64,000 nt of DNA from Psychromonas ossibalaenae ATCC BAA-1528 (GTDB lineage: Bacteria > Pseudomonadota > Gammaproteobacteria > Enterobacterales > Psychromonadaceae). Each line of letters opens with the position of its first letter. Positions within the stretch are counted from its first letter, which is position 1. Positions 51,245 to 60,926 of the stretch are shown one piece after another. The stretch spans positions 1-64,000 of the forward strand of contig NZ_KB906984.1 of assembly GCF_000381745.1 (NCBI RefSeq). Direction: 5' to 3'. The position numbers were made by a program, and so were the translations under genes. The notes beneath the pieces were generated by a model. That model saw only the letters and a program-made list of their open reading frames with translations. It did not search any database and was not told the origin of the DNA.

Positions 51245-51458
51245 CACCAGTAAGCCGCCTTCTCAAGCCTCGATCATATTAACCCTTTAAACTCTGCGCC
51301 ATATCTGGTTGATCAGCAGATCTGTCAGCGTAATAGAGAAGTGTGCCTCTATTTCGATACTCTGAACAAATTGCTTTGATCATAACCAGTCCCTGTTTAC
51401 CGGGTATCGACTCTGTAAACATATACCTATTTTTGAATAAATCTATTGAGGATTTCAT

Positions 51459-52865
51459 ATGTTTAAGCTGTTGGATCAGGTCAGAAAACCAACTCTCAAC
51501 CTATCCGTCGAAGAGCGACGTAAAATGTGGTTCAAACCATTTATGCAGTCATACCTGGTTGTATTTATCGGTTATATGGCAATGTATTTAGTACGTAAGA
51601 ACTTTAACATTGCACAGAATGATATGATCACTACCTACGGCCTGTCGATGACAGATCTAGGTCTAATCGGTCTGGGTTTTTCGATCACCTATGGTATTGG
51701 TAAAACCGCTGTTTCCTATTACGCAGATGGTAAAAATACCAAACAGTTCCTGCCCTTTATGCTGATCTTGTCCGGTATCGCTATGATCGGATTCAGTATG
51801 AGTATGGGCGGTTCAAGTATCAGTTTATTCCTGATGATGGCTTTCTATGCCCTGAGCGGTTTCTTCCAGAGTACCGGCGGCCCGTCAAGTTACTCAACCA
51901 TTACCAAATGGACCCCGCGTAATAAGCGCGGTTCTTATCTGGGTTTATGGAATATGTCGCATAACGTAGGTGGTGCAGCAGCTGCCGGTGTTGCATTATT
52001 CGGTTCTAACTACCTGTTCGGCGGTCACGTTATCGGTATGTTTATCTTCCCGTCGATGATTGCGATTGTGGTTGGTTTTATCGGTCTGCGTTACGGTAAC
52101 GATTCACCGGAAGCTTACGGTTTAGGTAAAGTAGAAGAACTGTTTGACGAAGAAGTCAGCACTGAAGATATTGAAGCTGAAGAAAACAAAATGACTAAAC
52201 GTGAAATCTTCGTTAAGTACATTCTGAAAAACAAAGTCATCTGGTTATTATGTTTCGCTAATATCTTCCTGTATATCGTACGTATTGGTATAGATCAGTG
52301 GTCTACTGTTTATGCTTTCCAGGAACTTGGTCTTTCAAAAGAAACAGCCATCACAGGTTTTACCCTGTTTGAAGTCGGCGCACTGGTCGGCACATTAATG
52401 TGGGGTTACCTTTCTGACCTGGCAAACGGCCGCCGTGCGATTGTTGCCTGTGTTTCCTTAGTATTAATCATTTTTGCACTAGAGTTTTACCGCACTGCAA
52501 CCAATGAATATATGTACCTGGGTTCACTGTTTGTACTTGGTTTCCTAGTATTCGGCCCGCAGCTGCTGATTGGTGTTGCTGCTGTTGGTTTTGTACCGAA
52601 AAAAGCAATCAGTGTCGCCGATGGTGTTAAAGGGACGTTTGCTTACCTGATTGGTGACAGCTTTGCTAAACTAGGTTTAGGCATGATTGCCGACGGCACC
52701 CCGATCTTCGGTCTGACCGGCTGGGCAGGTACCTTTGCCGCCTTAGACGCCTCAGCAGCTGCATGTATTGCTCTGCTGCTGTTTGTTGCTGTCGCTGAAG
52801 AGAAGAAAATCCGTCGCGAAAAACGTATTCACCGCGAAATGTTAGCGGCTGCTGAATCTGTTTAA
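51459..52865 (+). CDS. uhpT: Hexose-6-phosphate:phosphate antiporter
   Basis: 468 residues, near-identical in pattern to E. coli Uhp[40 protein letters not shown] with the essential Arg46, [39 protein letters not shown] (second essential Arg), and [20 protein letters not shown]. Twelve membrane segments of the major facilitator superfamily. It exchanges external sugar phosphates for internal phosphate. ATG with GAGG seven bases upstream. Followed by a terminator and then uhpABC, the reverse of the E. coli order. Confidence 0.97.
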   Translation: MFKLLDQVRKPTLNLSVEERRKMWFKPFMQSYLVVFIGYMAMYLVRKNFNIAQNDMITTYGLSMTDLGLIGLGFSITYGIGKTAVSYYADGKNTKQFLPFMLILSGIAMIGFSMSMGGSSISLFLMMAFYALSGFFQSTGGPSSYSTITKWTPRNKRGSYLGLWNMSHNVGGAAAAGVALFGSNYLFGGHVIGMFIFPSMIAIVVGFIGLRYGNDSPEAYGLGKVEELFDEEVSTEDIEAEENKMTKREIFVKYILKNKVIWLLCFANIFLYIVRIGIDQWSTVYAFQELGLSKETAITGFTLFEVGALVGTLMWGYLSDLANGRRAIVACVSLVLIIFALEFYRTATNEYMYLGSLFVLGFLVFGPQLLIGVAAVGFVPKKAISVADGVKGTFAYLIGDSFAKLGLGMIADGTPIFGLTGWAGTFAALDASAAACIALLLFVAVAEEKKIRREKRIHREMLAAAESV

Positions 52866-53229
52866 TACAGCCTGACAACTTATGCAGATAAAACAAAATC
52901 CCCGCTCTTAGTTTTAGGAACGGGGATTTTTTAATTTGGAATGCACTCCGCTGCTTAGTGATACCTATACAACAATGTTTCACAAAATTTTAGTTAATAA
53001 TTGAGTTTATTATCTGTTTAAAGTCTTTCTTCTCTTGGTGTCAAATTGATGGTGATTTGAATAATAAATTCATTCACTTATATAACATGCTAAAGACTGC
53101 TGACAGCACTTATCGAAATAATCAATATATTAACATCAGTTTGGTCTGTCTTGTTTATGCCTGCGCTATTGCTTACGCTCCGGGATAAGAGTAATTTACG
53201 CATTTTTCCCTCAGTCTGGATATCTAAAT
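52866..53229. other. Intergenic: uhpT terminator and uhpA promoter region
   Basis: Terminator at 52897-52933, then AT-rich sequence (52980-53110) and a GC-richer stretch before uhpA. No gene or clear operator seen. Confidence 0.4.
52897..52933 (+). terminator. Terminator of uhpT
   Basis: Stem AATCCCCG/CGGGGATT, 16-base loop, followed by TTTTTAA. Confidence 0.85.
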
Positions 53230-53838
53230 ATGATCAAAGTTGCCCTCGTTGATGATCACATCATTGTGCGCTCTGGATTTGCACAACTATTATCACTGGA
53301 AACCGATATACAGGTGGCCGGAGAATTCAGTTCAGCAGCAGAAGCGCGTAACGGTCTACCCGGCCTGAATACCGACGTATGCATTATTGATATCTCCATG
53401 CCCGATGAGAGCGGCCTGTCCTTATTAGACGATCTGCCCAAAGGTATCTCCTGTATTATGCTGAGTGTGCATGATTCGGTTGCGATTGTAGAAAAAGCCC
53501 TGGAATCAGGCGCGCGCGGTTATTTAACCAAACGCTGCAGCCCCGATGAACTGGTCCAGGCAGTGCGTACAGTGGCCGGCGGCGGCTGTTATTTAACACC
53601 GGATATCACCATGCAGTTAGTGGCCCCCGACAGCGGCCGAAAACCGATTACCCAGCTGACTAAACGCGAACATGAGGTCGGCACCATGTTAGCACTCGGC
53701 CTCAATGTAAAAACCGTTGCGGTACGCCTAGGATTAAGCCATAAAACCGTGCATGTACATCGTGCTAATGCCATGGATAAACTTAACGTTCAAAATAATG
53801 TTGAACTGGCAAAACATTTTGCGAATGAAGCGCTATAG
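53230..53838 (+). CDS. uhpA: Response regulator of hexose-phosphate uptake
   Basis: 202 residues. Receiver domain with the acidic pair Asp8-Asp9 ([12 protein letters not shown]), phospho-acceptor Asp54 ([11 protein letters not shown]) as in E. coli UhpA, and the Lys switch ([15 protein letters not shown]). C-terminal LuxR/NarL-type helix-turn-helix ([40 protein letters not shown]). Activates uhpT on signal from UhpB/UhpC. Its TAG overlaps the GTG start of uhpB by one base. Confidence 0.95.
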   Translation: MIKVALVDDHIIVRSGFAQLLSLETDIQVAGEFSSAAEARNGLPGLNTDVCIIDISMPDESGLSLLDDLPKGISCIMLSVHDSVAIVEKALESGARGYLTKRCSPDELVQAVRTVAGGGCYLTPDITMQLVAPDSGRKPITQLTKREHEVGTMLALGLNVKTVAVRLGLSHKTVHVHRANAMDKLNVQNNVELAKHFANEAL

Positions 53839-55346
53839 TGCCTAATATCTGGATTACATCATTATGCAGCTGGCTGCTGGTATCGTGCAGCTGGTTCTGT
53901 CTGTGGGTGTTGTCCTACTCTTTTATTGTCGAGGCGGAGCTGGCGATCCTGCTGTTTCCCTTTGCGCTTCGTCTTGGTATTACCCTGCATAGTGAAAAAC
54001 GTTACTGGCCGGCCGTATACGGCGCTGAATTATGGCTGATGATATCATTAGCAGTTTTACTTGAGCAGCCACAGTGGATAGCCGTTATTATTGCCAGTCT
54101 CAGCAGCATCCCGCTTGTATGGTACGCGCAGAAATATTATTACGGTTCGCAGCTGCGCAGACTGTGCGTAATGGGGGTGGTGATATTAACGGCAGCCTTG
54201 ATTAATACATTGATACTGGAGTTCTGGTTAGATTCTGCCGGCATGGTATTTTTAGTCAGCGTAACCGGCGGCTTAATGCTGGTACCCAGCTGCTATTTAA
54301 TCTGGAGTTATCTGTTCCAGAATGTCTGGATGCCGTTAACCGTCAATCTGGTCGCTAAACCCGTAGAACTTCGCAGCCGCCATATTATCTTTTATGTTTT
54401 GCTGTTTGCCCTGAATATTATTGTGCAGCTCGGTCTGCCCGATGACCTGAGACGCTTTGCGCCGTTTTGTCTGGCCATACCGATTATACTGCTGGCTTTT
54501 CGCTACGGCTGGAAAGGCGCTCTGCTCGGTACCCTGCTTAACAGTATCGCATTGATTACTGCGCGTAACGGTGTCAGCCATATGGAAATTACCGATCTGC
54601 TGCTGTCTCTTTCGGCGCAAAGCCTGACCGGTATATTATTAGGCATGGGTATTCAGCGCCAGCGGGAGCTGAATCAGAAACTGCGTCACGAATTAGCTAA
54701 AAATCACAATTTATCCCGAGAATTGATTAAAGCAGAAGAATCTGTACGCCGTGATATTGCACGAGAGCTGCACGATGAGATAGGTCAGAATATTACTGCT
54801 ATCCGCACTCAGGCGAGTATCCTCAAACGCGTTGAAAATACCCCGGTGGGTGAGCGCTGTGCATCAACCATTGAAAACCTGTCACTTAATATTTACGACA
54901 CCACCAAAGGGCTGCTCACCCGCTTACGCCCCAAAACCCTGGATGACCTTGGCCTTAAAGAAGCCGTGCAGCAGTTAGTACGTGAGTTAGAGTGTGAAGC
55001 AAACGGTATAAAAACCACCATTATCTGGAATGAGCCGCAGACGGATCGCGAATTAAGTGATGCCACGAATGTCACTCTGTACCGAATCTGTCAGGAAGCC
55101 TTAAATAATATGGTTAAATACGCACAGGCCACAGAAGCCACAATCACCCTTACTTTTCAGCAGCAGGCGCACCTGTCGGTTAAAGATAATGGCATAGGGT
55201 TTAAGCAGGAAGATACCTTAGGCGGGTTTGGTTTACGCGGCATACGTGAACGGGTACAGGTTCTGGGTGGAAAATTCATACTTACCACTCAGTCTGAGAG
55301 TAAATCGCCGGGTACAGAATTACAGGTAGTTTTACCTATGCTGTGA
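53838..55346 (+). CDS. uhpB: Membrane sensor histidine kinase of hexose-phosphate uptake
   Basis: 502 residues from a GTG that overlaps the uhpA stop, so it is translationally coupled. About eight N-terminal membrane segments (MASE1-like) to about residue 275. A HisKA_3-type dimerisation helix follows with phospho-His312 (RRDIARELHDEIGQNITAIR), then an HATPase domain (CQEALNNMVKYAQAT, VKDNGIGF, GGFGLRGIRERVQ). It receives the signal from UhpC and phosphorylates UhpA. Confidence 0.95.
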   Translation: MPNIWITSLCSWLLVSCSWFCLWVLSYSFIVEAELAILLFPFALRLGITLHSEKRYWPAVYGAELWLMISLAVLLEQPQWIAVIIASLSSIPLVWYAQKYYYGSQLRRLCVMGVVILTAALINTLILEFWLDSAGMVFLVSVTGGLMLVPSCYLIWSYLFQNVWMPLTVNLVAKPVELRSRHIIFYVLLFALNIIVQLGLPDDLRRFAPFCLAIPIILLAFRYGWKGALLGTLLNSIALITARNGVSHMEITDLLLSLSAQSLTGILLGMGIQRQRELNQKLRHELAKNHNLSRELIKAEESVRRDIARELHDEIGQNITAIRTQASILKRVENTPVGERCASTIENLSLNIYDTTKGLLTRLRPKTLDDLGLKEAVQQLVRELECEANGIKTTIIWNEPQTDRELSDATNVTLYRICQEALNNMVKYAQATEATITLTFQQQAHLSVKDNGIGFKQEDTLGGFGLRGIRERVQVLGGKFILTTQSESKSPGTELQVVLPML

Positions 55347-55389
55347 AAACAGTTATTACCTATTTATCAATATTTGAAGACCCTAAGTA

Positions 55390-56754
55390 ATGATCAATTT
55401 TTTAAAGTCAGAACAACACAGCCCGCAGCTGCATGATCCGAAACAGGTGGATGCGCTGTATAAATACTGGCGTTTCCATATCATGTTTACCATGTATATC
55501 GGTTATGCCATGTTTTATTTTACCCGTAAAAGTTTTAACTATGCGATGCCGGCAATGATCGCAGACTTAGGTTTAGATAAAGCAGATATCGGAATGATGG
55601 GCACCCTGTTTTACCTTACCTACGGTTTCTCGAAGTTTTTTTCCGGCATTGTTTCAGACCGTTCCAATCCACGCTTTTTTATGGGCTTAGGTCTGATAAT
55701 GACCGGGATTATTAATATCCTGTTCGGCTTTTCCAGCAGTGTGCTGATGCTGACCTCCTTATGGGTACTTAATGCGCTATTTCAGGGCTGGGGCTGGCCG
55801 TCTTGTTCTAAATTACTAACCACCTGGTATTCCCGTTCCGAGCGCGGCTTCTGGTGGGCACTATGGAATACCGCGCACAATATCGGCGGTGCATTGATTC
55901 CGCTGCTGGTCGGTTTTGTAACCCTGCATTACAGCTGGCGTTACGGTTTTATTATTCCCGGTATTATGGCGGTAACAGTAGGAGTATTTCTGTGCTGGCG
56001 GCTGCGCGACAAACCGGTAACACTAGGGCTGCCGACCGTCGGACACTGGCGTAAAGACCGCCTTGAACTAACCCAGGAAAACGAAGGGCTGGGGCTCAGC
56101 CGCAGTCAAATTCTGAAGAAGTATGTCTTAAATAATAAATATATATGGCTGCTGGCATGCAGTTATGTCTTAGTTTACATCGTCCGCACTGCTATTAATG
56201 ACTGGGGAAATTTATATCTGACCGAGCAGCATAATTACAGCTTAATTACTGCTAACGGCGCATTGTCACTGTTTGAAGCGGGCGGTTTTATCGGCTCGCT
56301 GGTTGCAGGATGGGGGTCAGACAAGGTATTCGGCGGTAATCGAGGCCCGATGAATCTGATCTTTTCGATCGGTATATTTTTATCGGTTGCCGCCCTGTGG
56401 TTAATGCCGGTAACAGGTTTCGTACTGCAGGCTGCCTGTTTCTTTGCGATTGGTTTCTTTGTCTTCGGACCACAGATGTTAATCGGCATGGCTGCCGCCG
56501 AATGCTCTCATAAAGATTCCGTCGGGGCTGCTACAGGTTTTGTCGGATTATTTGCCTATATGGGCGCCGCGCTGGCGGGTTACCCTTTAGCCCTGATAAT
56601 GGAGCAGTATCACTGGAACGGATTTTTTACCGTTATTTCCTGTGCCGCTGCTATGGTGGGATTACTGCTGCTACCTTTCTTAAAAGCACAGTCAGCTAGT
56701 ACAGCAGAAAAATCCTCCCGCCAGGGGCCGGATTATTTAACCGCCGAGCGCTGA
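55390..56754 (+). CDS. uhpC: UhpC, transporter-like sensor of glucose-6-phosphate
   Basis: 454 residues, 12 membrane segments, homologous to UhpT but with the receptor-type signature: DALYKYWRFHIMFTMYIGYA, FYFTRKSFNYAMP, KFFSGIVSDRSNPRFFMGLG, QGWGWPSC and ECSHKDSVGAATGFVGLFAY. It binds external glucose-6-phosphate and switches UhpB. It follows uhpB by 43 bases in the same operon. Confidence 0.95.
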   Translation: MINFLKSEQHSPQLHDPKQVDALYKYWRFHIMFTMYIGYAMFYFTRKSFNYAMPAMIADLGLDKADIGMMGTLFYLTYGFSKFFSGIVSDRSNPRFFMGLGLIMTGIINILFGFSSSVLMLTSLWVLNALFQGWGWPSCSKLLTTWYSRSERGFWWALWNTAHNIGGALIPLLVGFVTLHYSWRYGFIIPGIMAVTVGVFLCWRLRDKPVTLGLPTVGHWRKDRLELTQENEGLGLSRSQILKKYVLNNKYIWLLACSYVLVYIVRTAINDWGNLYLTEQHNYSLITANGALSLFEAGGFIGSLVAGWGSDKVFGGNRGPMNLIFSIGIFLSVAALWLMPVTGFVLQAACFFAIGFFVFGPQMLIGMAAAECSHKDSVGAATGFVGLFAYMGAALAGYPLALIMEQYHWNGFFTVISCAAAMVGLLLLPFLKAQSASTAEKSSRQGPDYLTAER

Positions 56755-56827
56755 ATAAATACTTTTATTTCCCTTAAAATCACAGAGAATAATCATTGTC
56801 GATTTTCTCTGTGATCCCTGTCAAAGT

Positions 56828-56895
56828 TGATACGAGATCTGTATCACAGTCAATCCCGGTTGATACATTTGTCCAGTTAATACCCTATTTGTCCA
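56828..56895 (+). promoter_or_regulatory. Control region of the EIIC-EIIB operon: dyad and AraC-type direct repeats
   Basis: Palindrome TGATAC-N7-GTATCA at 56828-56846, then two direct repeats ATTTGTCCA at 56867-56875 and 56887-56895, spaced exactly 20 bp (two helical turns), as expected for an AraC-family activator. The AraC gene at 58823 is the likely reader. Confidence 0.5.
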
Positions 56896-57019
56896 ATATA
56901 TTTCTATCTGCTTCAGTTTCATAATCCTCCCAACAAAACAGCAATATTTATCTTAAACAGTTTTTACCTGAGTCTTCGCGATGCAGATAAAAATCAAACG
57001 TAAAAATGGAGTGATTGTG

Positions 57020-58075
57020 ATGAAAAATCAAATTTCGGAATTAAAACGACATCTGTTGACTGGTACCAGCCATATGCTGCCGTTTATTGTTGCCGGTGGT
57101 GTACTGCTTGCTTTATCTGTCATGCTCAACGGTAAAGGCGCACAGCCTGAAGGCGTATTTTTAACTGGTATCTGGGACATGGGTATCGCGGGTTTTACCC
57201 TGTTTATTCCAGTATTAGGCGGTTACATTGCCTACTCGATTGCTGACCGCCCGGCTTTAGCACCCGGTATGATCGGTGCCTATTTAGCGAACCAGGTTAA
57301 CGCCGGTTTCCTCGGCGCAATCATTGTCGGCTTTCTTGCTGGTTACGTGGTACTGACACTGAAAAAGATCCCACTGTCAACCAGACTGCGCGCACTGTCG
57401 ACCTATTTTATCCTGCCTATCGGCGGCACCTTTATCGTATCCGGATTAGTTATCTGGGTAATCGGCGGCCCGATTGCTTATGCCATGGCGAATATGAATG
57501 AATGGCTGCAGGGTATGGCCGGTGCTTCTAAAGCGGTATTAGGTGTAATTCTAGGTGGTATGACAGCCTTTGATATGGGCGGCCCGATCAACAAAGTGGC
57601 TACATTGTTTGCACAAACTCAAGTATTTGAAAATCCACAGCTGATGGGCGGCGTGGGCGTGGCTATCTGTGTTCCACCTCTAGGTATGTTCCTGGCGACA
57701 TTAATGTCACCTAAACGTTACAGCGCTGAAGAACGTGAAGCAGGTAAAGCGGCCGGCATCATGGGCTGTATCGGTATTACTGAAGGCGCGATTCCATTTG
57801 CGGCTCAAGATCCGCTGCGTGTAATTCCATCCATTGTAGCCGGTGCGATTGTCGGTAATGTGACCGCCTTTATGTTTAATGTTGCTAACCATGCACCATG
57901 GGGCGGGCTGATTGTACTGCCGGTAGTTGACGGACGAATTTATTACATTGCGGCAACCGCAGCCGGTGCACTTACCACTGCGATCATCGTTAATATACTG
58001 AAAAAACCCATTGCTGAACGCGATGAAACTGAGACACAAGAAAAACAAGACTCTCTTGAGTTAGACTTTAACTAA
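57020..58075 (+). CDS. PTS fructose-type EIIC component
   Basis: 351 residues from ATG at 57020 (GGAGTG eight bases upstream); a frame from 56981 adds 13 residues without a binding site. Membrane permease: LLTGTSHMLPFIVAGGVLLA, ADRPALAPGMIGAYL, GMTAFDMGGPINKVATLFAQ and EGAIPFAAQDPLRVIPS. It pairs with the EIIB gene 21 bases downstream, like FrwC/FrwB of E. coli. EIIA must come from elsewhere, possibly the HPr-like/EIIA protein at 45033. Substrate unknown. Confidence 0.9.
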   Translation: MKNQISELKRHLLTGTSHMLPFIVAGGVLLALSVMLNGKGAQPEGVFLTGIWDMGIAGFTLFIPVLGGYIAYSIADRPALAPGMIGAYLANQVNAGFLGAIIVGFLAGYVVLTLKKIPLSTRLRALSTYFILPIGGTFIVSGLVIWVIGGPIAYAMANMNEWLQGMAGASKAVLGVILGGMTAFDMGGPINKVATLFAQTQVFENPQLMGGVGVAICVPPLGMFLATLMSPKRYSAEEREAGKAAGIMGCIGITEGAIPFAAQDPLRVIPSIVAGAIVGNVTAFMFNVANHAPWGGLIVLPVVDGRIYYIAATAAGALTTAIIVNILKKPIAERDETETQEKQDSLELDFN

Positions 58076-58096
58076 TCCAAAAATAAGGTTACAAAC

Positions 58097-58411
58097 ATGA
58101 AAATATTAGGCGTTACATCCTGCCCGTCAGGCGTTGCACATACTTATATGGCAGCAGAAGCATTAGAAACAGCAGCTAAAAGCAAAGGCTGGACAGTAAA
58201 AATAGAAACTCAGGGTGCTATCGGCATTGAAAATGAAATCACTCTTTCAGAAGTACAGGATGCCGATATCATTATTCTGACTAAAGATATCGCCATTAAA
58301 AAAGAAGAGCGTTTTAAAGACAAAAAAATCGTGCGTATCGGTGTATCAGACGCAGTGAAGAAAGCACCGCAGATTATGGATAAAATTGCAGCGCACCTTG
58401 CTTCAGCATAA
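58097..58411 (+). CDS. PTS fructose-type EIIB component
   Basis: 104 residues with phospho-acceptor Cys9 (GVTSCPSGVAHTYMAAEALE) and the WTVKIETQGAIGIENEIT segment. About half identical to the EIIB at 45794 by eye. Same operon as the EIIC gene and followed by a strong terminator. Confidence 0.9.
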   Translation: MKILGVTSCPSGVAHTYMAAEALETAAKSKGWTVKIETQGAIGIENEITLSEVQDADIIILTKDIAIKKEERFKDKKIVRIGVSDAVKKAPQIMDKIAAHLASA

Positions 58412-58434
58412 ATCTATACAGCCATAATTATCTT

Positions 58435-58463
58435 GCGGGACGAAGCTTTTTTGTCCCGCTTTT
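58435..58463 (+). terminator. Terminator of the EIIC-EIIB operon
   Basis: Stem GCGGGAC/GTCCCGC, 11-base loop, followed by TTTTAA. Confidence 0.85.
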
Positions 58464-58585
58464 AATTCACAGCAAAAAAACTGTTATACCCGGATCACTT
58501 TACTGAATAAATTATGTCGTAAATAATCGCTAAGTAGCGATAATAGAAAGGATAAATAGAGTGATATTGAGGGAAACAGGCTGCA

Positions 58586-58634
58586 GAGATACATTACGAA
58601 ATGTATTTTAGAATTCAAATCCCCCCGCCTCTAC
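58586..58634 (+). other. tRNA/tmRNA-like 3' fragment
   Basis: ATACATT-ACGA-AATGTAT looks like a long variable-arm stem (as in tRNA-Ser), followed by TTCAAATCCCCCC (T-loop plus one T-stem strand) and GCCTCTAC, an acceptor-like end lacking CCA. The 5' strand of the T-stem (would be GGGGG) is missing, so no functional tRNA. Possibly a scar of an integration event or chance. Confidence 0.25.
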
Positions 58635-58822
58635 AATAGATGAAGATGATAAATCTTCTTCATCTGCTCCATTTTTACAGCCTGAATATAAACAAGGACC
58701 CGCGTTAGACTTTTTAAAATTAAACGCTGCGTATTTTTGCTAAAGGGATATTAGCATCTAGCAGTCTCTTGAACTGGTCTCAAGAGACAACCTGATACTT
58801 CCTACAATGCAGAATAACCATT

Positions 58823-59665
58823 ATGAAGAATACGTTTGCTGATCTACTGGACAACGCTATCACGGATAGTGAGTCCTTTAATAAAATCTGGTTTGCCGGT
58901 GACAGCACGCCGCCGCCGGAGTCCAGTTATCAGGTTAACTTTCCCCGTTTAGAGCTGGTCTTTAAAGGACGCTACGAAAACCTCCTGGAAACCGAACAAC
59001 AGAATGTCGATAATATTTTTCTAGACAGCGGTAATGCGCTGTTTATTCCGGCCAACGCCTGGAATAAACCCAGCTGGAATCATGAATGTTCGGTACTCAG
59101 CCTGCTGTTTGGTAAAAACCAGCTTGGCCTGAGCCTGGTCAGTAAACACGAAAATGAAGAGGGATTCTACGATGTGATCAAATACAGTGTATCGCAGCGT
59201 ACCGGTCATGCTATCGAGCATATTCTTTCCGCATTAAGCACTCTTGCTCATGAAAAACAAAAACAGCCGGTAGACCGCTACCTGCTGCAGGCGCTGCTCA
59301 GCTACTGTAAAGAGATGATTGAAAACCCGTGTGATGAAAGCAGCCGGCGCAGTGAAGATATCTTTAAAGGGATCTGCATTTATGTACAGGAAAACTTCCA
59401 CCGTAATATTAACCGTAACACGGTAGCGATGCGTTTTAATATTTCACCTAATCACTTATCACGCCTGTTCCGCCAGGAAGGTCACATGCGCTTTGCTGAC
59501 TATATCTCCTGGGTGCGTCTGGAGCGGGCAAAATTCATGCTCAAGCGTTATAACTTCCGCCTTGAAGAGGTCGCGCAGCGCTGCGGTTATCAGGATTCCA
59601 ATTATTTCTGCCGCGTATTCAAACGCAAAACCGGAAAAACCCCCACCCAGTACCGCAGTTATTAA
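58823..59665 (+). CDS. AraC-family transcriptional regulator (paralogue of 46156-47040)
   Basis: 280 residues. Same cupin-like sensor and double helix-turn-helix as the first AraC gene (SYQVNFPRLELVFKGRYENL, NALFIPANAWNKPSWN, SVLSLLFGKNQLGLSLVSKH, MRFNISPNHLSRLFRQEGHM, RCGYQDSNYFCRVFKRKTGK). It resembles YijO/FrvR-type regulators linked to frw/frv PTS genes. Placed directly after the EIIC-EIIB operon, which it probably controls through the ATTTGTCCA repeats at 56867. Confidence 0.87.
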   Translation: MKNTFADLLDNAITDSESFNKIWFAGDSTPPPESSYQVNFPRLELVFKGRYENLLETEQQNVDNIFLDSGNALFIPANAWNKPSWNHECSVLSLLFGKNQLGLSLVSKHENEEGFYDVIKYSVSQRTGHAIEHILSALSTLAHEKQKQPVDRYLLQALLSYCKEMIENPCDESSRRSEDIFKGICIYVQENFHRNINRNTVAMRFNISPNHLSRLFRQEGHMRFADYISWVRLERAKFMLKRYNFRLEEVAQRCGYQDSNYFCRVFKRKTGKTPTQYRSY

Positions 59666-60047
59666 TACATTATTAAGCAAAATATATGTTACCAACACCC
59701 TACTGCTCTGCTCTACAGCGTACTGACAGAAAAATTGCGCTTAGCAGACAGGCTGTTTGTCGGCCTTGTCAGTGAAGTCAATATTTTCTAAAACGGTAGA
59801 ATCATTAAATATTAACCTCCCCCCACCCCAGGTACCACTAAATAGGCTGAAAAATCACATTAATTTGCCTCCACAGTCTATTTGTGACAAAAACCATGTA
59901 TTATTAACAACTTAAGTTTTTGGCTAGGCAATATACGCTTCCATTTAACAACAAGGCAGCTAATAAACAGCAGCATGCTGAACAGCAAAACTGCCCAGAT
60001 AAAGGTTAACAGCACTACTTATTTATCATTATTAACAAGGGTAAATC
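59666..60047. other. Intergenic region before preT
   Basis: AT-rich, about 380 bases. Includes a small dyad near 59745 (GACAGGCTGTTTGTC) and presumably the promoter of the pyrimidine operon. No gene or certain site seen. Confidence 0.4.
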
Positions 60048-60926
60048 ATGAATTTTACAAACGATATAAAATCAGAACGCCTGCTTGATGTAGAAATAAT
60101 TACTAATTTTACAGATATATCCCCAATCCTCACCGAAAAACAAGCCTTAGCAGCTAGTGAACGCTGCCTTTTCTGCCATGATGCACCTTGTATCAATGCC
60201 TGCCCGACAGCTATCGATATTCCGTTATTTATCCGAAAAATCAACAGTGGTAATCTTCACGGCGCGACCAAAGAAGTCCTGTCAGCCAATATTCTAGGCG
60301 GGAGCTGTGCCCGAGTCTGTCCAGAAGAAACCTTGTGTGAGCAGGCATGTGTGAGAAATACGCATGAAGAAGCACCGGTAGAAATTGCCCGCCTGCAGCG
60401 CTATGCCGTTGATAATTTAGACCCTCTAATGCCTCATCCTTTTGTGCGGAGTAAAGAAACAAATAAACATATCGCGATTATTGGGGCCGGTCCAGCCGGG
60501 CTTGCCTGTGCTCATCAGCTTGCTGTAAACGGCCATCAAGTCACTATTTTTGAAGCTGCGCCTAAAAGCGGCGGTCTAAATGAATACGGAATAGCACAGT
60601 ACAAGCTGGTTGATGACTATGCGCAAAAAGAAGTCAACTTTCTTCTAAAAATTGGCGGAATAAACATCCAGTATGATCACGCACTAGGTAAAGATATTTC
60701 ACTTCTTCAATTACGCGAAACTTATGACGCTGTATTTATCGCTATCGGTATGAACGCAGTTAATAAATTAAATATTCCCGGTGAAACAGCGGCCGGTGTC
60801 GAAGATGCCGTTGCTTATATTCGTACATTACGTCAGGAGAAAAATTTAGCAGCTCTGCCTGTCGGACGCAGGGTTGTCGTTATAGGGGGGGGGGATGACA
60901 GCCATAGATATTGCAGTACAGAGTAA
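60048..60926 (+). pseudogene. preT: Dihydropyrimidine dehydrogenase subunit PreT, 5' part (frameshift at G10 tract)
   Basis: Codes for the N-terminal two thirds of PreT: Fe-S cysteines (CLFCHDAPCINACPTAIDIP, CARVCPEETLCEQACV), the FAD Rossmann motif (IAIIGAGPAGLACAHQLA) and the start of the NADH-binding domain (VVVIGGG). At a run of ten G (60885-60894) the frame shifts and ends in DDSHRYCSTE. With nine G it would continue as GGGMTAIDIAVQ, the normal PreT sequence at 60895. PreT feeds NADH electrons to PreA for uracil/thymine reduction. Either a real or phase-variable mutation or a sequencing error. Confidence 0.85.
60885..60894 (+). repeat. Homopolymer G10 tract inside preT
   Basis: Ten consecutive G at the exact point where the preT frame breaks. 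Removing one G restores a single open frame of about 450 residues. Such tracts are slippage-prone in replication and also in sequencing. Confidence 0.9.

Larger units (their letters stand above)
51093..51458. other. Intergenic: manA terminator and uhpT control region
   Basis: After the terminator at 51095-51137 the only distinctive structure is CCTAG-AA-CTAGG with another CCTAG 8 bases on (51221-51244), listed separately as a candidate UhpA operator. Small reading frames here have no ribosome binding site. Confidence 0.4.
58412..58822. other. Intergenic: terminator, hairpin, tRNA-like fragment
   Basis: Terminator at 58435-58463, a tRNA-3'-half-like stretch at about 58586-58634 (listed separately) and a hairpin GATGAAGA/TCTTCATC at 58639-58664. 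The AraC gene promoter must lie in the last 150 bases. No gene seen. Confidence 0.45.

Noticed and set aside
51343-51591. 82-codon frame before and into uhpT
   Set aside because: Overlaps uhpT in another frame and has no ribosome binding site.
58586-58634. Functional tRNA gene
   Set aside because: No D-arm, anticodon arm or matching T-stem strand; only a 3'-half resemblance.
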